Source: Candidatus Eisenbergiella intestinipullorum | GTDB lineage: Bacteria > Bacillota > Clostridia > Lachnospirales > Lachnospiraceae | Direction of reading: 5' to 3' | Assembly (NCBI GenBank): GCA_019119815.1 | Contig: DWWH01000012.1 | Span: forward strand, 62,001-126,000 | Length of the DNA: 64,000 bases | Shown here: piece after piece, positions 16,962 to 25,549 of the stretch | Numbering within the stretch: the stretch's first letter is position 1 | Layout of the letters: each line of letters starts with the position of its first letter | The notes under the pieces: generated by a model | What the model saw: only the letters and a program-made list of their open reading frames with translations | Database searches by the model: none | What the model was told of the DNA's origin: nothing | Translations under genes and position numbers: made by a program

Positions 16962-18341
16962 ATGGAAAAGGTATATGCGACCGGACTGCACAATCCCTTT
17001 TTGCCGCTGAACATTTATATTCCGGACGGAGAACCGAAGGTGTTCGGAGAAAGGGTATATCTGTACGGATCCAAAGACGTATTCGGAGGAGAGTACTGCT
17101 GCCACAAATATCATGTGTATTCGGCGGATGTGAACGATCTGCAGCACTGGACGGACCACGGACCGGCGCTCGCTTCCACGGACGAATATGTACAGGAGGG
17201 GATCGGGGACGGGGTTCCCTGGTCGGACGGCCTGCTGTGGGCGCCGGACGTGGTGGAGCGGGACGGCTGGTATTATCTGTATTTCTGCCTTTCCGACGGC
17301 ACGGAAGGCGTGGCGAAAAGCAGAAGGCCTTACGGCCCCTTCACGGATGCCAGGCAGATCATGATGAACGGAGAGCCCATTTCCGGGATCGATCCTTCCG
17401 TTCTGCAGGACGGCGGGGATTACTACTATACCTGGGGACAGGGAAGCTGCCATATGGCGAAGCTGAAAGACGATATGTATACGCTGGACGAAGCTACGTA
17501 TGCGGAGGCGCTCATCTCCCATGAAGACGGTATGCAGGGCTTTCATGAAGGCTCATCTCTGAGAAAGATCGGAGATCATTACTGTCTGATCTATGCCAGT
17601 GAATACACGGAGGCATATCCCAAACGCGGAGGCGCGCCCACGAAGCTGGATTATGCGGTCAGCAGAGAGATTTACGGTCCCTATGAATACCGGGGGACCA
17701 TCATCGACAACACGGGAGTGGATCCCAGTACCTGGAATAACCATGGCTCCGTTATAAAGATCAAAGACCAGTGGTATGTTTTCTACCACGGTTCTTCCGG
17801 AAACCGCAAATACAACAGAAGGGCCAGAGTGGAGCGGATCGAGGTGGATGAAAAGAACGCCGTGATCCGCCAGGCACAGATGACCTCCACCGGCTTCGGC
17901 GAGGCGCTGGACCCGGAGGAGACTCTGGATGCGGCTTATGGCTGTCAGGTGCTGGGCGGAGCCTGTTTTACGGAAAAAAACGGAGGATACCCCATGGTGG
18001 ACATCGTCTCCGGCTGCAGCGTCGCTTTCCGGCACTTCGCATATGGAAAGGAAGCGGGGGACTGGAAGATCACGCTTTCCATGCTTCCGTTTCAGAAGGG
18101 AAAAGTCGTAGTGCTGGCGGACGGGGAAAAGAAAGGGGAAATCTTCTTTGCACCGGGGCAGACGGAAGCCGCAGCCGCTGCAGACGGCGGAGAAAACGGC
18201 GCGCAGGACGGATTTTTGCAGACAGAAGGGCTCCTGTGCGGCCTTTCCGGGAAAAAGGAGCTCGTCCTGAAATTTGAGTCGGAACAGGAAGGCAAGCTGG
18301 CGGAGCTTTACCGGATCCATCAGCAGCCGGTAAAGCGGTAA
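16962..18341 (+). CDS. GH43 family glycoside hydrolase (xylosidase/arabinofuranosidase type)
   Basis: ATG 16962 is chosen because GGAGG at 16951-16955 is at the right distance; an in-frame ATG at 16950 has almost no spacing. The 459-aa protein lacks a signal peptide. The five-bladed propeller triad of GH43 is visible: base candidate D22 (IPDGEP), pKa-modulating D144 (GIDPSVLQDG) and acid E196 (FHEGSS). A C-terminal beta-rich domain (~310-459) follows. GH43 enzymes release arabinose or xylose from plant glycans. An operator like that of the LacI at 59371 lies on its promoter, tying it to GH51 and GH127 of the distant arabinan-type locus. Confidence 0.87.
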   Translation: MEKVYATGLHNPFLPLNIYIPDGEPKVFGERVYLYGSKDVFGGEYCCHKYHVYSADVNDLQHWTDHGPALASTDEYVQEGIGDGVPWSDGLLWAPDVVERDGWYYLYFCLSDGTEGVAKSRRPYGPFTDARQIMMNGEPISGIDPSVLQDGGDYYYTWGQGSCHMAKLKDDMYTLDEATYAEALISHEDGMQGFHEGSSLRKIGDHYCLIYASEYTEAYPKRGGAPTKLDYAVSREIYGPYEYRGTIIDNTGVDPSTWNNHGSVIKIKDQWYVFYHGSSGNRKYNRRARVERIEVDEKNAVIRQAQMTSTGFGEALDPEETLDAAYGCQVLGGACFTEKNGGYPMVDIVSGCSVAFRHFAYGKEAGDWKITLSMLPFQKGKVVVLADGEKKGEIFFAPGQTEAAAAADGGENGAQDGFLQTEGLLCGLSGKKELVLKFESEQEGKLAELYRIHQQPVKR

Positions 18342-18520
18342 GGACGGACGCAGGCAAGCAGCGGAGGCTTTCCCGGAAAACGGCGGAAAATTTCGCTTGT
18401 CAAAAGAATGCGGATGGTCTAAACTGGAAAGGTCCTATCCCGCGGCGGCCCGGAAAAGCGGGCCGCTGCCGGTGAGAAAGGCGCCGGAGCTTTTCGGAAA
18501 ATCTGATTTGGAGCGGACCT

Positions 18521-20023
18521 ATGCTGTTTAATTCCTATATTTTCATTTTTCTGTTCCTCCCCCTCTGCCTGGGCGGTTTTTACCTGTTTTCGCACTGGGG
18601 GAAAAGCGTGCCTGCCAGACTGTGGCTGACGGGCTTTTCTTTGTGGTTTTACGGATATTTCAATCCTTCCTATCTGCTGATCATGATCTGCAGCATCCTG
18701 TTCAACTATGCGGTCTTTCGGAGCCTGTCCCTGATCGCAGAAGGCTCTCCAGCTCGGAGACGGGCGGTGGCGGCCTTCGGCGTTGCGGCCAATCTGGCGG
18801 TGCTGTTTTATTTCAAATATTATGATTTTTTTGTGGAAAATGTGAATGCGGTTTTCGGGACCTCCTTCGTGCTGAAGGGAATTCTGCTCCCGCTCGGGAT
18901 CAGCTTTTTTACCTTCCAGCAGATCGGCTTTGTGGTGGATGCCTTCCGGGGAGAGGTAAAGCGCTGCTCCTTTCTGGACTATGCCCTGTTCGTTTCTTTC
19001 TTCCCGCAGCTTATCGCAGGGCCCATCGTGAGCCAGGAAGAGATGCTGCCCCAGTTTGCGCAGATCGGGAGAAAGCGTCTGGATCTGGAAAAATTTACCG
19101 AAGGCATCTATCTGTTCACTCTCGGCATGGTGAAAAAGGTGCTGGTGGCGGATACCTTCGGCCTGGCGGTGGACTGGGGATATTCCAATATTCCTGCCCT
19201 GTCTTCGGTGGACAGTCTGCTGCTCATATTTTTTTATTCCATCCAGATCTATTTTGACTTCAGCGGCTACTGCGATATGGCCCGCGGGCTGGCCTGGATG
19301 TTCGGAATGGAAATCCCGGTGAACTTCGATTCCCCTTATAAGGCGGTGAATATCATCGAATTCTGGAGGCGGTGGCATATCACGCTCAGCCGTTTTTTCC
19401 GGCAGTATGTATATATTCCGCTGGGAGGAAACCGGAAGGGAAGGCTGCGCATGTATGGGAACCTGATCCTGATCTTTCTTCTCAGCGGTATCTGGCACGG
19501 GGCGGGCTGGACCTTTGTCACATGGGGAGCGGCTCAGGGCGTTCTTTATATCATCACCCGCGCCTGGCAGCTGTACCGGAAGGAGCATCCCGGACAGAAG
19601 CCCTCTGCTGCTCTGACCGCCATGCTGCGGGCGGCCGGAACGGGCTTTACCTTCTGCTTTTACAGCTTTGCCTGCGTTTTTTTCCGCTCCGAGACCATGC
19701 CCCAGGCCTTTGCCGTATTCCGCAGACTCTTTACCGGCGGCCTGGCCCTGCCCTCGGCCGATTTTACCGCAGGCTTTAATCTGGACGAGCTCTGGTATAT
19801 CCTCAAGCTCCTCCGCCTGGACGGCCTTCCCGGCAGCAGCCTTTACCTCCCCGCCGCCATCACTCTGGGAACCCTGCTCGTCCTCTTTCTGGCTCCCAAC
19901 GCCGGCCAGTGTGCCGAACGCTTCCGCCCCAGACCCCGCACCGCTCTCCTCACCGCCTTCCTTTTCCTCTGGTGCGTCCTCTCCCTCTCCGGCGTAAGCA
20001 GCTTTTTGTACTTTAACTTTTAA
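18521..20023 (+). CDS. MBOAT family O-acyltransferase (second copy)
   Basis: A 500-aa multipass protein with the AlgI/DltB layout: FNSYIFIFLFLPLCLGGFY at the start, FWRRWHITLSRFFRQYVYIP, and the catalytic-type H326 in SGIWHGAGW. It differs clearly from the MBOAT at 3399 and has no ACP beside it. A SGNH-type protein gene follows after a 412-bp repeat-rich gap, which resembles the MBOAT-SGNH pairing used for O-acetylation of alginate, peptidoglycan or teichoic acid. The acyl donor is unknown, perhaps acetyl-CoA through an unidentified carrier protein. Confidence 0.9.
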   Translation: MLFNSYIFIFLFLPLCLGGFYLFSHWGKSVPARLWLTGFSLWFYGYFNPSYLLIMICSILFNYAVFRSLSLIAEGSPARRRAVAAFGVAANLAVLFYFKYYDFFVENVNAVFGTSFVLKGILLPLGISFFTFQQIGFVVDAFRGEVKRCSFLDYALFVSFFPQLIAGPIVSQEEMLPQFAQIGRKRLDLEKFTEGIYLFTLGMVKKVLVADTFGLAVDWGYSNIPALSSVDSLLLIFFYSIQIYFDFSGYCDMARGLAWMFGMEIPVNFDSPYKAVNIIEFWRRWHITLSRFFRQYVYIPLGGNRKGRLRMYGNLILIFLLSGIWHGAGWTFVTWGAAQGVLYIITRAWQLYRKEHPGQKPSAALTAMLRAAGTGFTFCFYSFACVFFRSETMPQAFAVFRRLFTGGLALPSADFTAGFNLDELWYILKLLRLDGLPGSSLYLPAAITLGTLLVLFLAPNAGQCAERFRPRPRTALLTAFLFLWCVLSLSGVSSFLYFNF

Positions 20024-20435
20024 AAGCTACGAGCCGGGCACCCTCCCGCCTGCCAGCGCCGGGGGAAAACCGCCACCGGCGGCTTTCATCCCGGCGCCGG
20101 CAGGCGGGAGGATATGCGGCGACAGCCGCAAAGCGAGGCGGAGCAAAGCGGAGCCGAGCGTGCCCGGCGGCCGGAAAAGCCGAGCGTGCCCGTGCGGGGA
20201 GGGGGGGGGAAACCGCCACCGGCGGCTTTCATCCCGGCGCCGGCAGGCGGGAGGATATGCGGCGACAGCCGCAAAGCGAGGCGGAGCAAAGCGGAGCCGA
20301 GCGTGCCCGGCGGCCGGAAGAGCCGAACGAGCCCGGCGGCCGGAAAAGCCGAGCGTGCCCGTGCGAGGAAGAGGAGGCCATCTTCCGTCCGGGCCGAAGC
20401 CGCCATCCGAACAACCATCATTCAGGAGAACAGAT
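20024..20435 (+). repeat. GC-rich repeat block between MBOAT and SGNH genes
   Basis: A direct repeat of about 117 bp at 20067-20183 recurs at 20210-20326 (offset 143) with only one or two mismatches. A 35-bp end module beginning GCCCGGCGGCCGG occurs at 20162-20196 and 20331-20365, with a diverged copy at 20305-20330. Copy 1 is preceded by a 22-bp arm (20042-20063) inverted against 20090-20111 with one mismatch, making a large hairpin around an inner CCGCC/GGCGG stem. GCGGC/GCCGC hairpins occur in both copies. Frames through the block are open only because of base composition; I call no gene here. Confidence 0.8.
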
Positions 20436-21497
20436 ATGAATCAGTACAGAAAATGGCTGCTTCTTTTCTGCGCAGCCCTTGGGGCAGGTCTCCTTGCGGT
20501 GACTGCCCTGGTCCTCATTGTGGACCCGTTTTTCCAATATCATGCTCCGCTGAAGGGTTATCCCTACAAGGTGGACAACCAGCTTTCTCAGAACCCCGGC
20601 ATGGCGAGACAGCTGGAATACGACAGCGTGCTGCTGGGATCTTCCATGACGGCCAGCTTCGATACGGACTGGTTCGGCGAGGTTCTGGGCCTGGATACCG
20701 TGAAGCTCAGCTACAACGGTGCCCTGCCGAAGGATGAGGCCAATATCATGGAGATCATCTTTGACGCGAAGGGAGACGGGGTGAAAACGGTCTTCATGGC
20801 GCTGGATCAGAATACGCTGTCTGCGGATGTGAACGCTACCAAATATCCGATCCCGGAATATCTGTATGATAAAAATCCGTTCAATAACATCCGCTATGTG
20901 CTCAATAAGGATGTGCTGCTCAATTATATCCTGAAGCCGCTGGTGGACGCTTCGGAGCGGACGGACTGGACGCAGCTCTACAAACCGTGGTGGACGGACC
21001 AGTATTATACCAAGGCCAATGTGCTCATGTATTATACGCCTGCGCAGGAGGCGGAGGAGGAAATGCCGGAGGAGCTTTTCCTTCCCGGTGCGGCGGAAAA
21101 TCTGGACACCAACCTTTGCCCCTATATCGAGGCGCATCCGGAAACGGAATTCGTTTTCTTTTATCCGCCCTACAGCATCCTGTACTGGAATGACGTGATG
21201 CGTCAGAAGCAGCTGGGTGCGGAGATCGCGGAGCTGGAATATGTGACAGAACGTCTTCTTTCCTATAAAAATGTGCGTCTGTTCTGCTTTCAGAATCAGC
21301 GGGACATCGTCTGTGATCTGAATAATTATGCGGACTATACCCATTATCATGCGGACGTCTGCCGTTATATCGTGGAGTGCTTTGCGGACGGAACCTGTGA
21401 GCTGACGCAGGAAAATTACAGGGAAGTGTTCGCGGATCTGGCAGAACTCGCATCCACGTATGATTATGAAGCGCTTTATGACAACTGGTATGAATAG
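20436..21497 (+). CDS. SGNH/DltD-like membrane-anchored protein, MBOAT partner candidate
   Basis: AGGAG at 20424-20428 supports ATG 20436; the frame is open upstream through the repeat block but that extension is low complexity. The 353-aa protein has an N-terminal membrane anchor (~6-30) and an extracytoplasmic domain starting VDPFFQYHAP. LLGSSMT with S69/S70 resembles the nucleophile block, and YADYTHYHADV near the C-terminus the Asp-His block, of the SGNH fold. Many such proteins sit beside MBOAT genes and complete acyl transfer to the polymer. The remote similarity makes activity uncertain. Confidence 0.7.
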   Translation: MNQYRKWLLLFCAALGAGLLAVTALVLIVDPFFQYHAPLKGYPYKVDNQLSQNPGMARQLEYDSVLLGSSMTASFDTDWFGEVLGLDTVKLSYNGALPKDEANIMEIIFDAKGDGVKTVFMALDQNTLSADVNATKYPIPEYLYDKNPFNNIRYVLNKDVLLNYILKPLVDASERTDWTQLYKPWWTDQYYTKANVLMYYTPAQEAEEEMPEELFLPGAAENLDTNLCPYIEAHPETEFVFFYPPYSILYWNDVMRQKQLGAEIAELEYVTERLLSYKNVRLFCFQNQRDIVCDLNNYADYTHYHADVCRYIVECFADGTCELTQENYREVFADLAELASTYDYEALYDNWYE

Positions 21498-21530
21498 TCG
21501 GAGCCGATACGCTTCGGAATGGAGGAGATC

Positions 21531-22718
21531 ATGGCTGAACTGTTGGCTGCGTTTGCCGCTCTGATCGCTGCACCCTTCTGCATCGGTCTGCTTCCCGCGC
21601 TGGCGATGCCGGGGGAGCAGATCGCCTGGCATGAGAGGCAGGCGGAAGAGGAGGAAACGACGGGAGAAAAAGAAAAGAAAAAGCCGGTAAAGAGGAGGCT
21701 TCCCTGGAAGCGTCCGCCCGTGAGCGTCTGTCCGGCTGCTGTTTATGCGGCGGGTTTTGTAGTCATGCTCGCCCTGTTCCAGGCTGTGGCCGTGCCCGTC
21801 ATATTATTTGAAACCTGGGGCTTTCCCACGATCGTGGCCGTCTATTCCGTTCTGCTGGCTGCTGCTTCTGTTCTGGGGCTGATATTCGGCTTTCCGGTGC
21901 TGCGCGGAATGGCGGAAGATATGCGTGTCCTGATGCAAAAGAGGAAACGGCCATCTGTGGAAACCACACTTTACTGGGCGCTCGCCGTGGGACTGGTGCT
22001 GTTTCAGATGTACATGGCCTATACACATGAATTCTTTGACGGGGACGATGCCTATTATGTGGCTCAGTCCGTCATCGCGGAAGAGACAGACGTTCTTTAC
22101 CGGATCCTGCCGTATACGGGCTTAAGCACCTCGCTGGACATCCGGCACGCGCTGGCCTCCTTTCCCATCTGGGAGGCTTATCTTTCCAGAATCACGGGCA
22201 TTCATCCGGCCATCATCGCCCACAGCGTTCTGCCGCTCATTCTGATCCCGCTCACCTATCTGGTTTATTACCGGATCGGCATGCGGCTTCTGAAAAACCG
22301 GTTCCGTCAGACGGCGGTATTTTTGATCCTGGTAAGCCTTCTGCAGATCTTCGGAAATACCTCCATTTATACCAATGCCACTTTCTTCCTGATGCGGACC
22401 TGGCAGGGAAAATCCGTGCTCTGCAACCTGGTGCTGTTAACTGCCATCTGGACGCTTCTCAGGCTCTGGGAAGGGGGAAAGAAGGGAGAGCAAAAAGGAA
22501 AAGCACAGGCAGGCTGGTGGCTTCTGATGGCGGCGAACAACGTGACGGCTGCCATGGCGACGACAATGGGAGCTTTTCTGCTGGGACTGCTCGTGGCCGT
22601 TTCCGGCCTGGTGCTGGCGGTCCGGCAGAAGCGTCCGGGCTGCCTGCTCCCTCTGGCCGCAACCTGTATTCCGGGGCTGATCTATCTCGGGATTTATGCT
22701 GCAGTGGTTTTCCTGTGA
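21531..22718 (+). CDS. DUF6077-type membrane protein
   Basis: GGAGGA at 21521-21526 places the start at ATG 21531 rather than 21519. The 395-aa protein has about eight hydrophobic segments with a highly charged cytoplasmic stretch at ~30-60 (EEEETTGEKEKKK). The first large outside loop has YTHEFFDGDDAYYVAQSVIA, an acidic loop like that of GT-C glycosyltransferases, and RMRTWQGKS-like text follows near residue 290. I associate this pattern with DUF6077 proteins. It is followed 43 bp later by a companion membrane gene. Function unknown. Confidence 0.6.
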   Translation: MAELLAAFAALIAAPFCIGLLPALAMPGEQIAWHERQAEEEETTGEKEKKKPVKRRLPWKRPPVSVCPAAVYAAGFVVMLALFQAVAVPVILFETWGFPTIVAVYSVLLAAASVLGLIFGFPVLRGMAEDMRVLMQKRKRPSVETTLYWALAVGLVLFQMYMAYTHEFFDGDDAYYVAQSVIAEETDVLYRILPYTGLSTSLDIRHALASFPIWEAYLSRITGIHPAIIAHSVLPLILIPLTYLVYYRIGMRLLKNRFRQTAVFLILVSLLQIFGNTSIYTNATFFLMRTWQGKSVLCNLVLLTAIWTLLRLWEGGKKGEQKGKAQAGWWLLMAANNVTAAMATTMGAFLLGLLVAVSGLVLAVRQKRPGCLLPLAATCIPGLIYLGIYAAVVFL

Positions 22719-22761
22719 TGAAGGCGTTTCGGAGAGCGGCGCTTGGGAATGAGGAGAGATT

Positions 22762-23523
22762 ATGAGAGAGATTCTGACGATATTAATGGATTACTGCGGA
22801 AATGGCATTTATCCGTTTCTGTTTCTGGCGGCCCTGATCTATCTGTTCGCGGCGGAAAAGGACAGACGGGTGCGTCTGGTGCTCCTGGAGGCATCGGCGG
22901 TGATCCTGCTCCTGTTTTTCTTTCCGCTGTTTAAGATGGGGATGGACCGTGTGGAGGAGGCGGGGACCTATTACCGCATCCTGTGGCTCCTTCCCATGAC
23001 GGCGGTGACCGCATATGCAGGCGTGAAGCTGATCGGGAAGCATACCCGGATCGGCCTTGCGGTCCTGGCTGCCGTGTGTGTATTCGGCGGCAGCTATGTA
23101 TATGGAAATGTGAATGTATCAAAGGCGGAAAACCGCTATCATCTTCCGGCAGAGGTCCCGGCCATCTGCGACCTGATCATGCCGGCGGAGGATGAGGAGC
23201 GCATCTGGGCGGTCTTTCCTTCTGAACTGGTCCAGTACGTCAGACAGTACACTTCTGAGATCCAGATGCCCTATGGGCGCGATATGCTGGTGGCGAGCTG
23301 GGACCATACGGAGCATCCTCTGTATGCGCTGATGGAGGCGCAGACCATTCACATCGACCTGATCGCGGAGCTCATGGATGACTACGGAGTCCATTATCTG
23401 ATCCTGAACAGAGCAAAGCCTGTGGAAGGAGAGCCTTCCGGATACGGGCTGGAAAAGATCGGAGAGATCGGCGGATATGATGTGTTCCGGAATGCGGATA
23501 TGCCGATTGAAAAGAAAAAGTAA
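22762..23523 (+). CDS. Membrane protein of unknown function, companion of DUF6077 gene
   Basis: A 253-aa protein with four N-terminal hydrophobic segments (~15-115, including TYYRILWLLPMTAVTAYAGVKL) and a soluble ~135-residue tail ending in a lysine cluster. ATG 22762 follows GAGGAGAG. The tail contains a predicted Rossmann-like stretch (EERIWAVFPSELVQYVRQY) and HYLILNRAKPVE, recalling the periplasmic-type ends of GT-C and YfhO proteins. I considered that it could be the severed second half of the upstream protein, but independent start signals and similar stand-alone proteins I remember argue against that. Confidence 0.55.
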   Translation: MREILTILMDYCGNGIYPFLFLAALIYLFAAEKDRRVRLVLLEASAVILLLFFFPLFKMGMDRVEEAGTYYRILWLLPMTAVTAYAGVKLIGKHTRIGLAVLAAVCVFGGSYVYGNVNVSKAENRYHLPAEVPAICDLIMPAEDEERIWAVFPSELVQYVRQYTSEIQMPYGRDMLVASWDHTEHPLYALMEAQTIHIDLIAELMDDYGVHYLILNRAKPVEGEPSGYGLEKIGEIGGYDVFRNADMPIEKKK

Positions 23524-23561
23524 ATTTCCGCTGCAGTCCTGCAAAAGACCGCGCTGCAGCA

Positions 23562-23603
23562 ACAGCCGGCCATCCCGATCGCCCGGGGATGGCCGGCTGT
23601 TTT
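23562..23603 (+). terminator. Intrinsic terminator
   Basis: A perfect 15-bp stem beginning ACAGCCGGCC (23562-23576 with 23586-23600) is followed by TTTT, with further T-rich sequence downstream. It ends the MBOAT-SGNH-DUF6077 transcription unit before a convergent gene. Confidence 0.88.
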
Positions 23604-23665
23604 CCGGCGTTTTGTTTTTATACAGCCTGTGCAGGAAAGATATGCAGACCGGCTGAACAGGGAAC

Positions 23666-24883
23666 CTATTTTTTCGATCCCTTTTTGTCGTCGATCAGGT
23701 AGATCTTTTCAGCAAAACGGTCGGCGATGCGCGCTCTGCCCGCTTCGTTCAGATGATAACCGTCCGTCAGGCATTCCGCCGCCTGGTTCTCGGTGACGGA
23801 GCCGTAATAATTGTCCAGGATGCTGACGCCGTTCGCCATCGCGACGTCGATTTCATGGAGCACATAATCCGGAAGCGTTCCGTTTCCCAGATCCTCCGTG
23901 TCCGCGTTGATGACATTTCCGTTCGCATCCGTGTACTGTCCGTAAGCGGGAGAGAGAACGACGATGCGGATATACGGATAGGTTTTCTGGATCAGCTGGA
24001 TGGAAGCGTTCAGCGCGCCGTTCCAGGTGATCAGGTTAATGTCGTTGTTTTCGTCCATTACCGGCCGGTCGTCCCTGTAGTCGCTTAAGTCATACATGAT
24101 GACGATCATGTCCACGGTGGAAAAGTCCACGCTTTTGAGCGTTTCCAGGGACGCCTGCGTGCCTGCCTGATCCTCCACGAGCCCCGCTGCATAGTCCATC
24201 AGCGTAAAATCTCCGCCGCACAGGGAGGCAGTGACCAGATACAGGCTCAGGGCATCCTGGGGATAGCTGTCGCTGTACTGCTCATACTTCATGGAAAGAT
24301 AGGAATCCGGAAAAGCACAGTTATAAACGGTGGCACCGCACTTCTGTGCGATCATTTCCGCCAGGCCGCTGCTCCCTCTTTCGTCGGCAAAGGGAGCGTT
24401 CCCCAGGCAGACGATGGTTTCTTTGCCGTCGTCCTCATGCCCTTCCAGAAGGGCCTCGTCCATGGGCTGGATATAATCCTGAGGCTCCGTATCGAATTCC
24501 GAAGTGTCCGCGTTGGGATCATAGCCGGAATCCTCTCCGATGTTCCAGATGATGAGCCGGATGGCTGCGGTCAGAAACATCAGCACGATCACTGCCAGGA
24601 TGGCATAATGGATATAGTCCGAGCGCTTCATGCGCCGTCTCTTCCGGCGAAGAGAGGAACGGAGGGAAGACTGTCCGGTCCTTCTGCCCCGTCCGGAAGA
24701 AGAGGAACGGCCGGAACGGCGTCCGGAAGCTTTTCTTCTTCCGTGTGAAGCCCGTCTTCGTCCCTTTCGGACACCGGTTCGTTCAGCGGTATTTTCTGAA
24801 AACTCTTCCTCTTCAAACAGAAGGCCATCCTCCGTCAGCCGGAATTCGTCCGGATCTGTGGGCTGTCTGAAATGATCTTTCAT
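23666..24883 (-). CDS. Membrane-anchored SGNH/GDSL hydrolase-like protein
   Basis: A 405-aa protein with an acidic start, a very basic Arg/Ser/Gly-rich cytoplasmic region (~38-88), one membrane helix (~89-113) and an extracellular SGNH domain. Block I appears as VCLGNAPFADERG (residues 158-170, GNAP in place of GDSL) and block V as DGYHLNEAG near residue 380 with the expected Asp-His pair. The nucleophile serine position is changed or displaced, so catalytic competence is open. It probably edits or finishes acylation of the surface glycan, or acts as a MBOAT partner. It is divergent from the SMR-like pair. Confidence 0.75.
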   Translation of the reverse strand: MKDHFRQPTDPDEFRLTEDGLLFEEEEFSENTAERTGVRKGRRRASHGRRKASGRRSGRSSSSGRGRRTGQSSLRSSLRRKRRRMKRSDYIHYAILAVIVLMFLTAAIRLIIWNIGEDSGYDPNADTSEFDTEPQDYIQPMDEALLEGHEDDGKETIVCLGNAPFADERGSSGLAEMIAQKCGATVYNCAFPDSYLSMKYEQYSDSYPQDALSLYLVTASLCGGDFTLMDYAAGLVEDQAGTQASLETLKSVDFSTVDMIVIMYDLSDYRDDRPVMDENNDINLITWNGALNASIQLIQKTYPYIRIVVLSPAYGQYTDANGNVINADTEDLGNGTLPDYVLHEIDVAMANGVSILDNYYGSVTENQAAECLTDGYHLNEAGRARIADRFAEKIYLIDDKKGSKK

Positions 24884-25045
24884 ATGGTTTCTCCCCTGAT
24901 AAAAGGTGTGGGACGAAAGGGGCGCATCCGCCTGTAAGAAGGAGCGCCCGAAATCCCGATTCTCTGCTTTTTATACTACCATTTCTCCTGCGGCCTGTCC
25001 ATGAAGATGAGGATTTTTAATAGATTTTTAAAAATCAGGAAATGT

Positions 25046-25074
25046 TTGAAAGAACAGGGCTTTTGTGGTATGGT
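25046..25074 (+). promoter_or_regulatory. Extended -10 promoter for SMR-like pair
   Basis: TTGAAA, 17 bp, TATGGT preceded by TGG (TGn extended -10). The same 255-bp divergent region has a perfect 14-bp palindrome GATTTTTAAAAATC near 25024-25037, and a TAGTAT-like -10 on the minus strand near 24974-24979 for the SGNH gene. Confidence 0.6.
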
Positions 25075-25138
25075 GTATGGATGCAGGGAACGACTTTCAG
25101 TCGATTCCCCATTGTGACGAAAAGGAAAGGAAAAGAGA

Positions 25139-25549
25139 GTGGAACAGAACAGAAAAAAAGAAAAGCTCAGGCTGAAGGACATCCTGGTTCTGCAGGCTGT
25201 GATCATGATCTATACGCTTTCCAGCGTGATGGCAAAGCTGGCGAGCGGGGAGGAACCGCTTTCCGCCCCGTTTCTGCTCTTTTATCTGATCGAGCTTCTG
25301 GTGCTGGGCATCTATGCCCTGCTCTGGCAGCAGATGATCAAAAGATTTGAGCTGTCCGTAGCCTATACCAACCGGGCGATGGCCCTTCTGTGGTCCATGC
25401 TTTGGGCGGTCGTGCTGTTTCATGACCGGGTGACGGTGAAGAATGTGGCGGGTGTTGCTCTGGTCATCGTGGGGACGCTGATCGTAAACGGCGGAGAAGG
25501 AGACGATGCGCACAGCGGCAGAAAGGAGGGAGGAAGCGGCAATGAATGA
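25139..25549 (+). CDS. SMR/EmrE-like membrane protein, subunit 1
   Basis: GTG 25139 is the start, about 10 bp after a purine-rich AAAGGAAAGG. The 136-aa product has four hydrophobic helices, starting LVLQAVIMIYTLSSVMAKLA and ending VKNVAGVALVIVGTLIV, the pattern of EmrE/ArnE half-transporters. The charged N-terminus and tail are cytoplasmic. The next gene overlaps by eight bases and encodes a second SMR-like subunit, so the two likely form a heterodimer. Within a glycan locus an ArnEF-like role, flipping a polyprenyl-phosphate sugar, is more plausible than drug efflux, but this is inference. Confidence 0.75.
   Translation: MEQNRKKEKLRLKDILVLQAVIMIYTLSSVMAKLASGEEPLSAPFLLFYLIELLVLGIYALLWQQMIKRFELSVAYTNRAMALLWSMLWAVVLFHDRVTVKNVAGVALVIVGTLIVNGGEGDDAHSGRKEGGSGNE

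Noticed and set aside
20160..20435. N-terminal extension of the SGNH-like protein through the repeat block
   Set aside because: Low-complexity Arg/Gly/Pro text produced by GC-rich repeats, with a good ribosome binding site and membrane anchor only at ATG 20436.
20024..20435. Possible CRISPR array
   Set aside because: Only two long copies with irregular unit sizes and no constant short repeat with unique spacers; no cas genes.
22716..22765. Frameshift splitting one DUF6077 protein into two
   Set aside because: The second ORF has its own binding site and a natural N-terminus, and stand-alone homologues are familiar; no frame restores a continuous protein.
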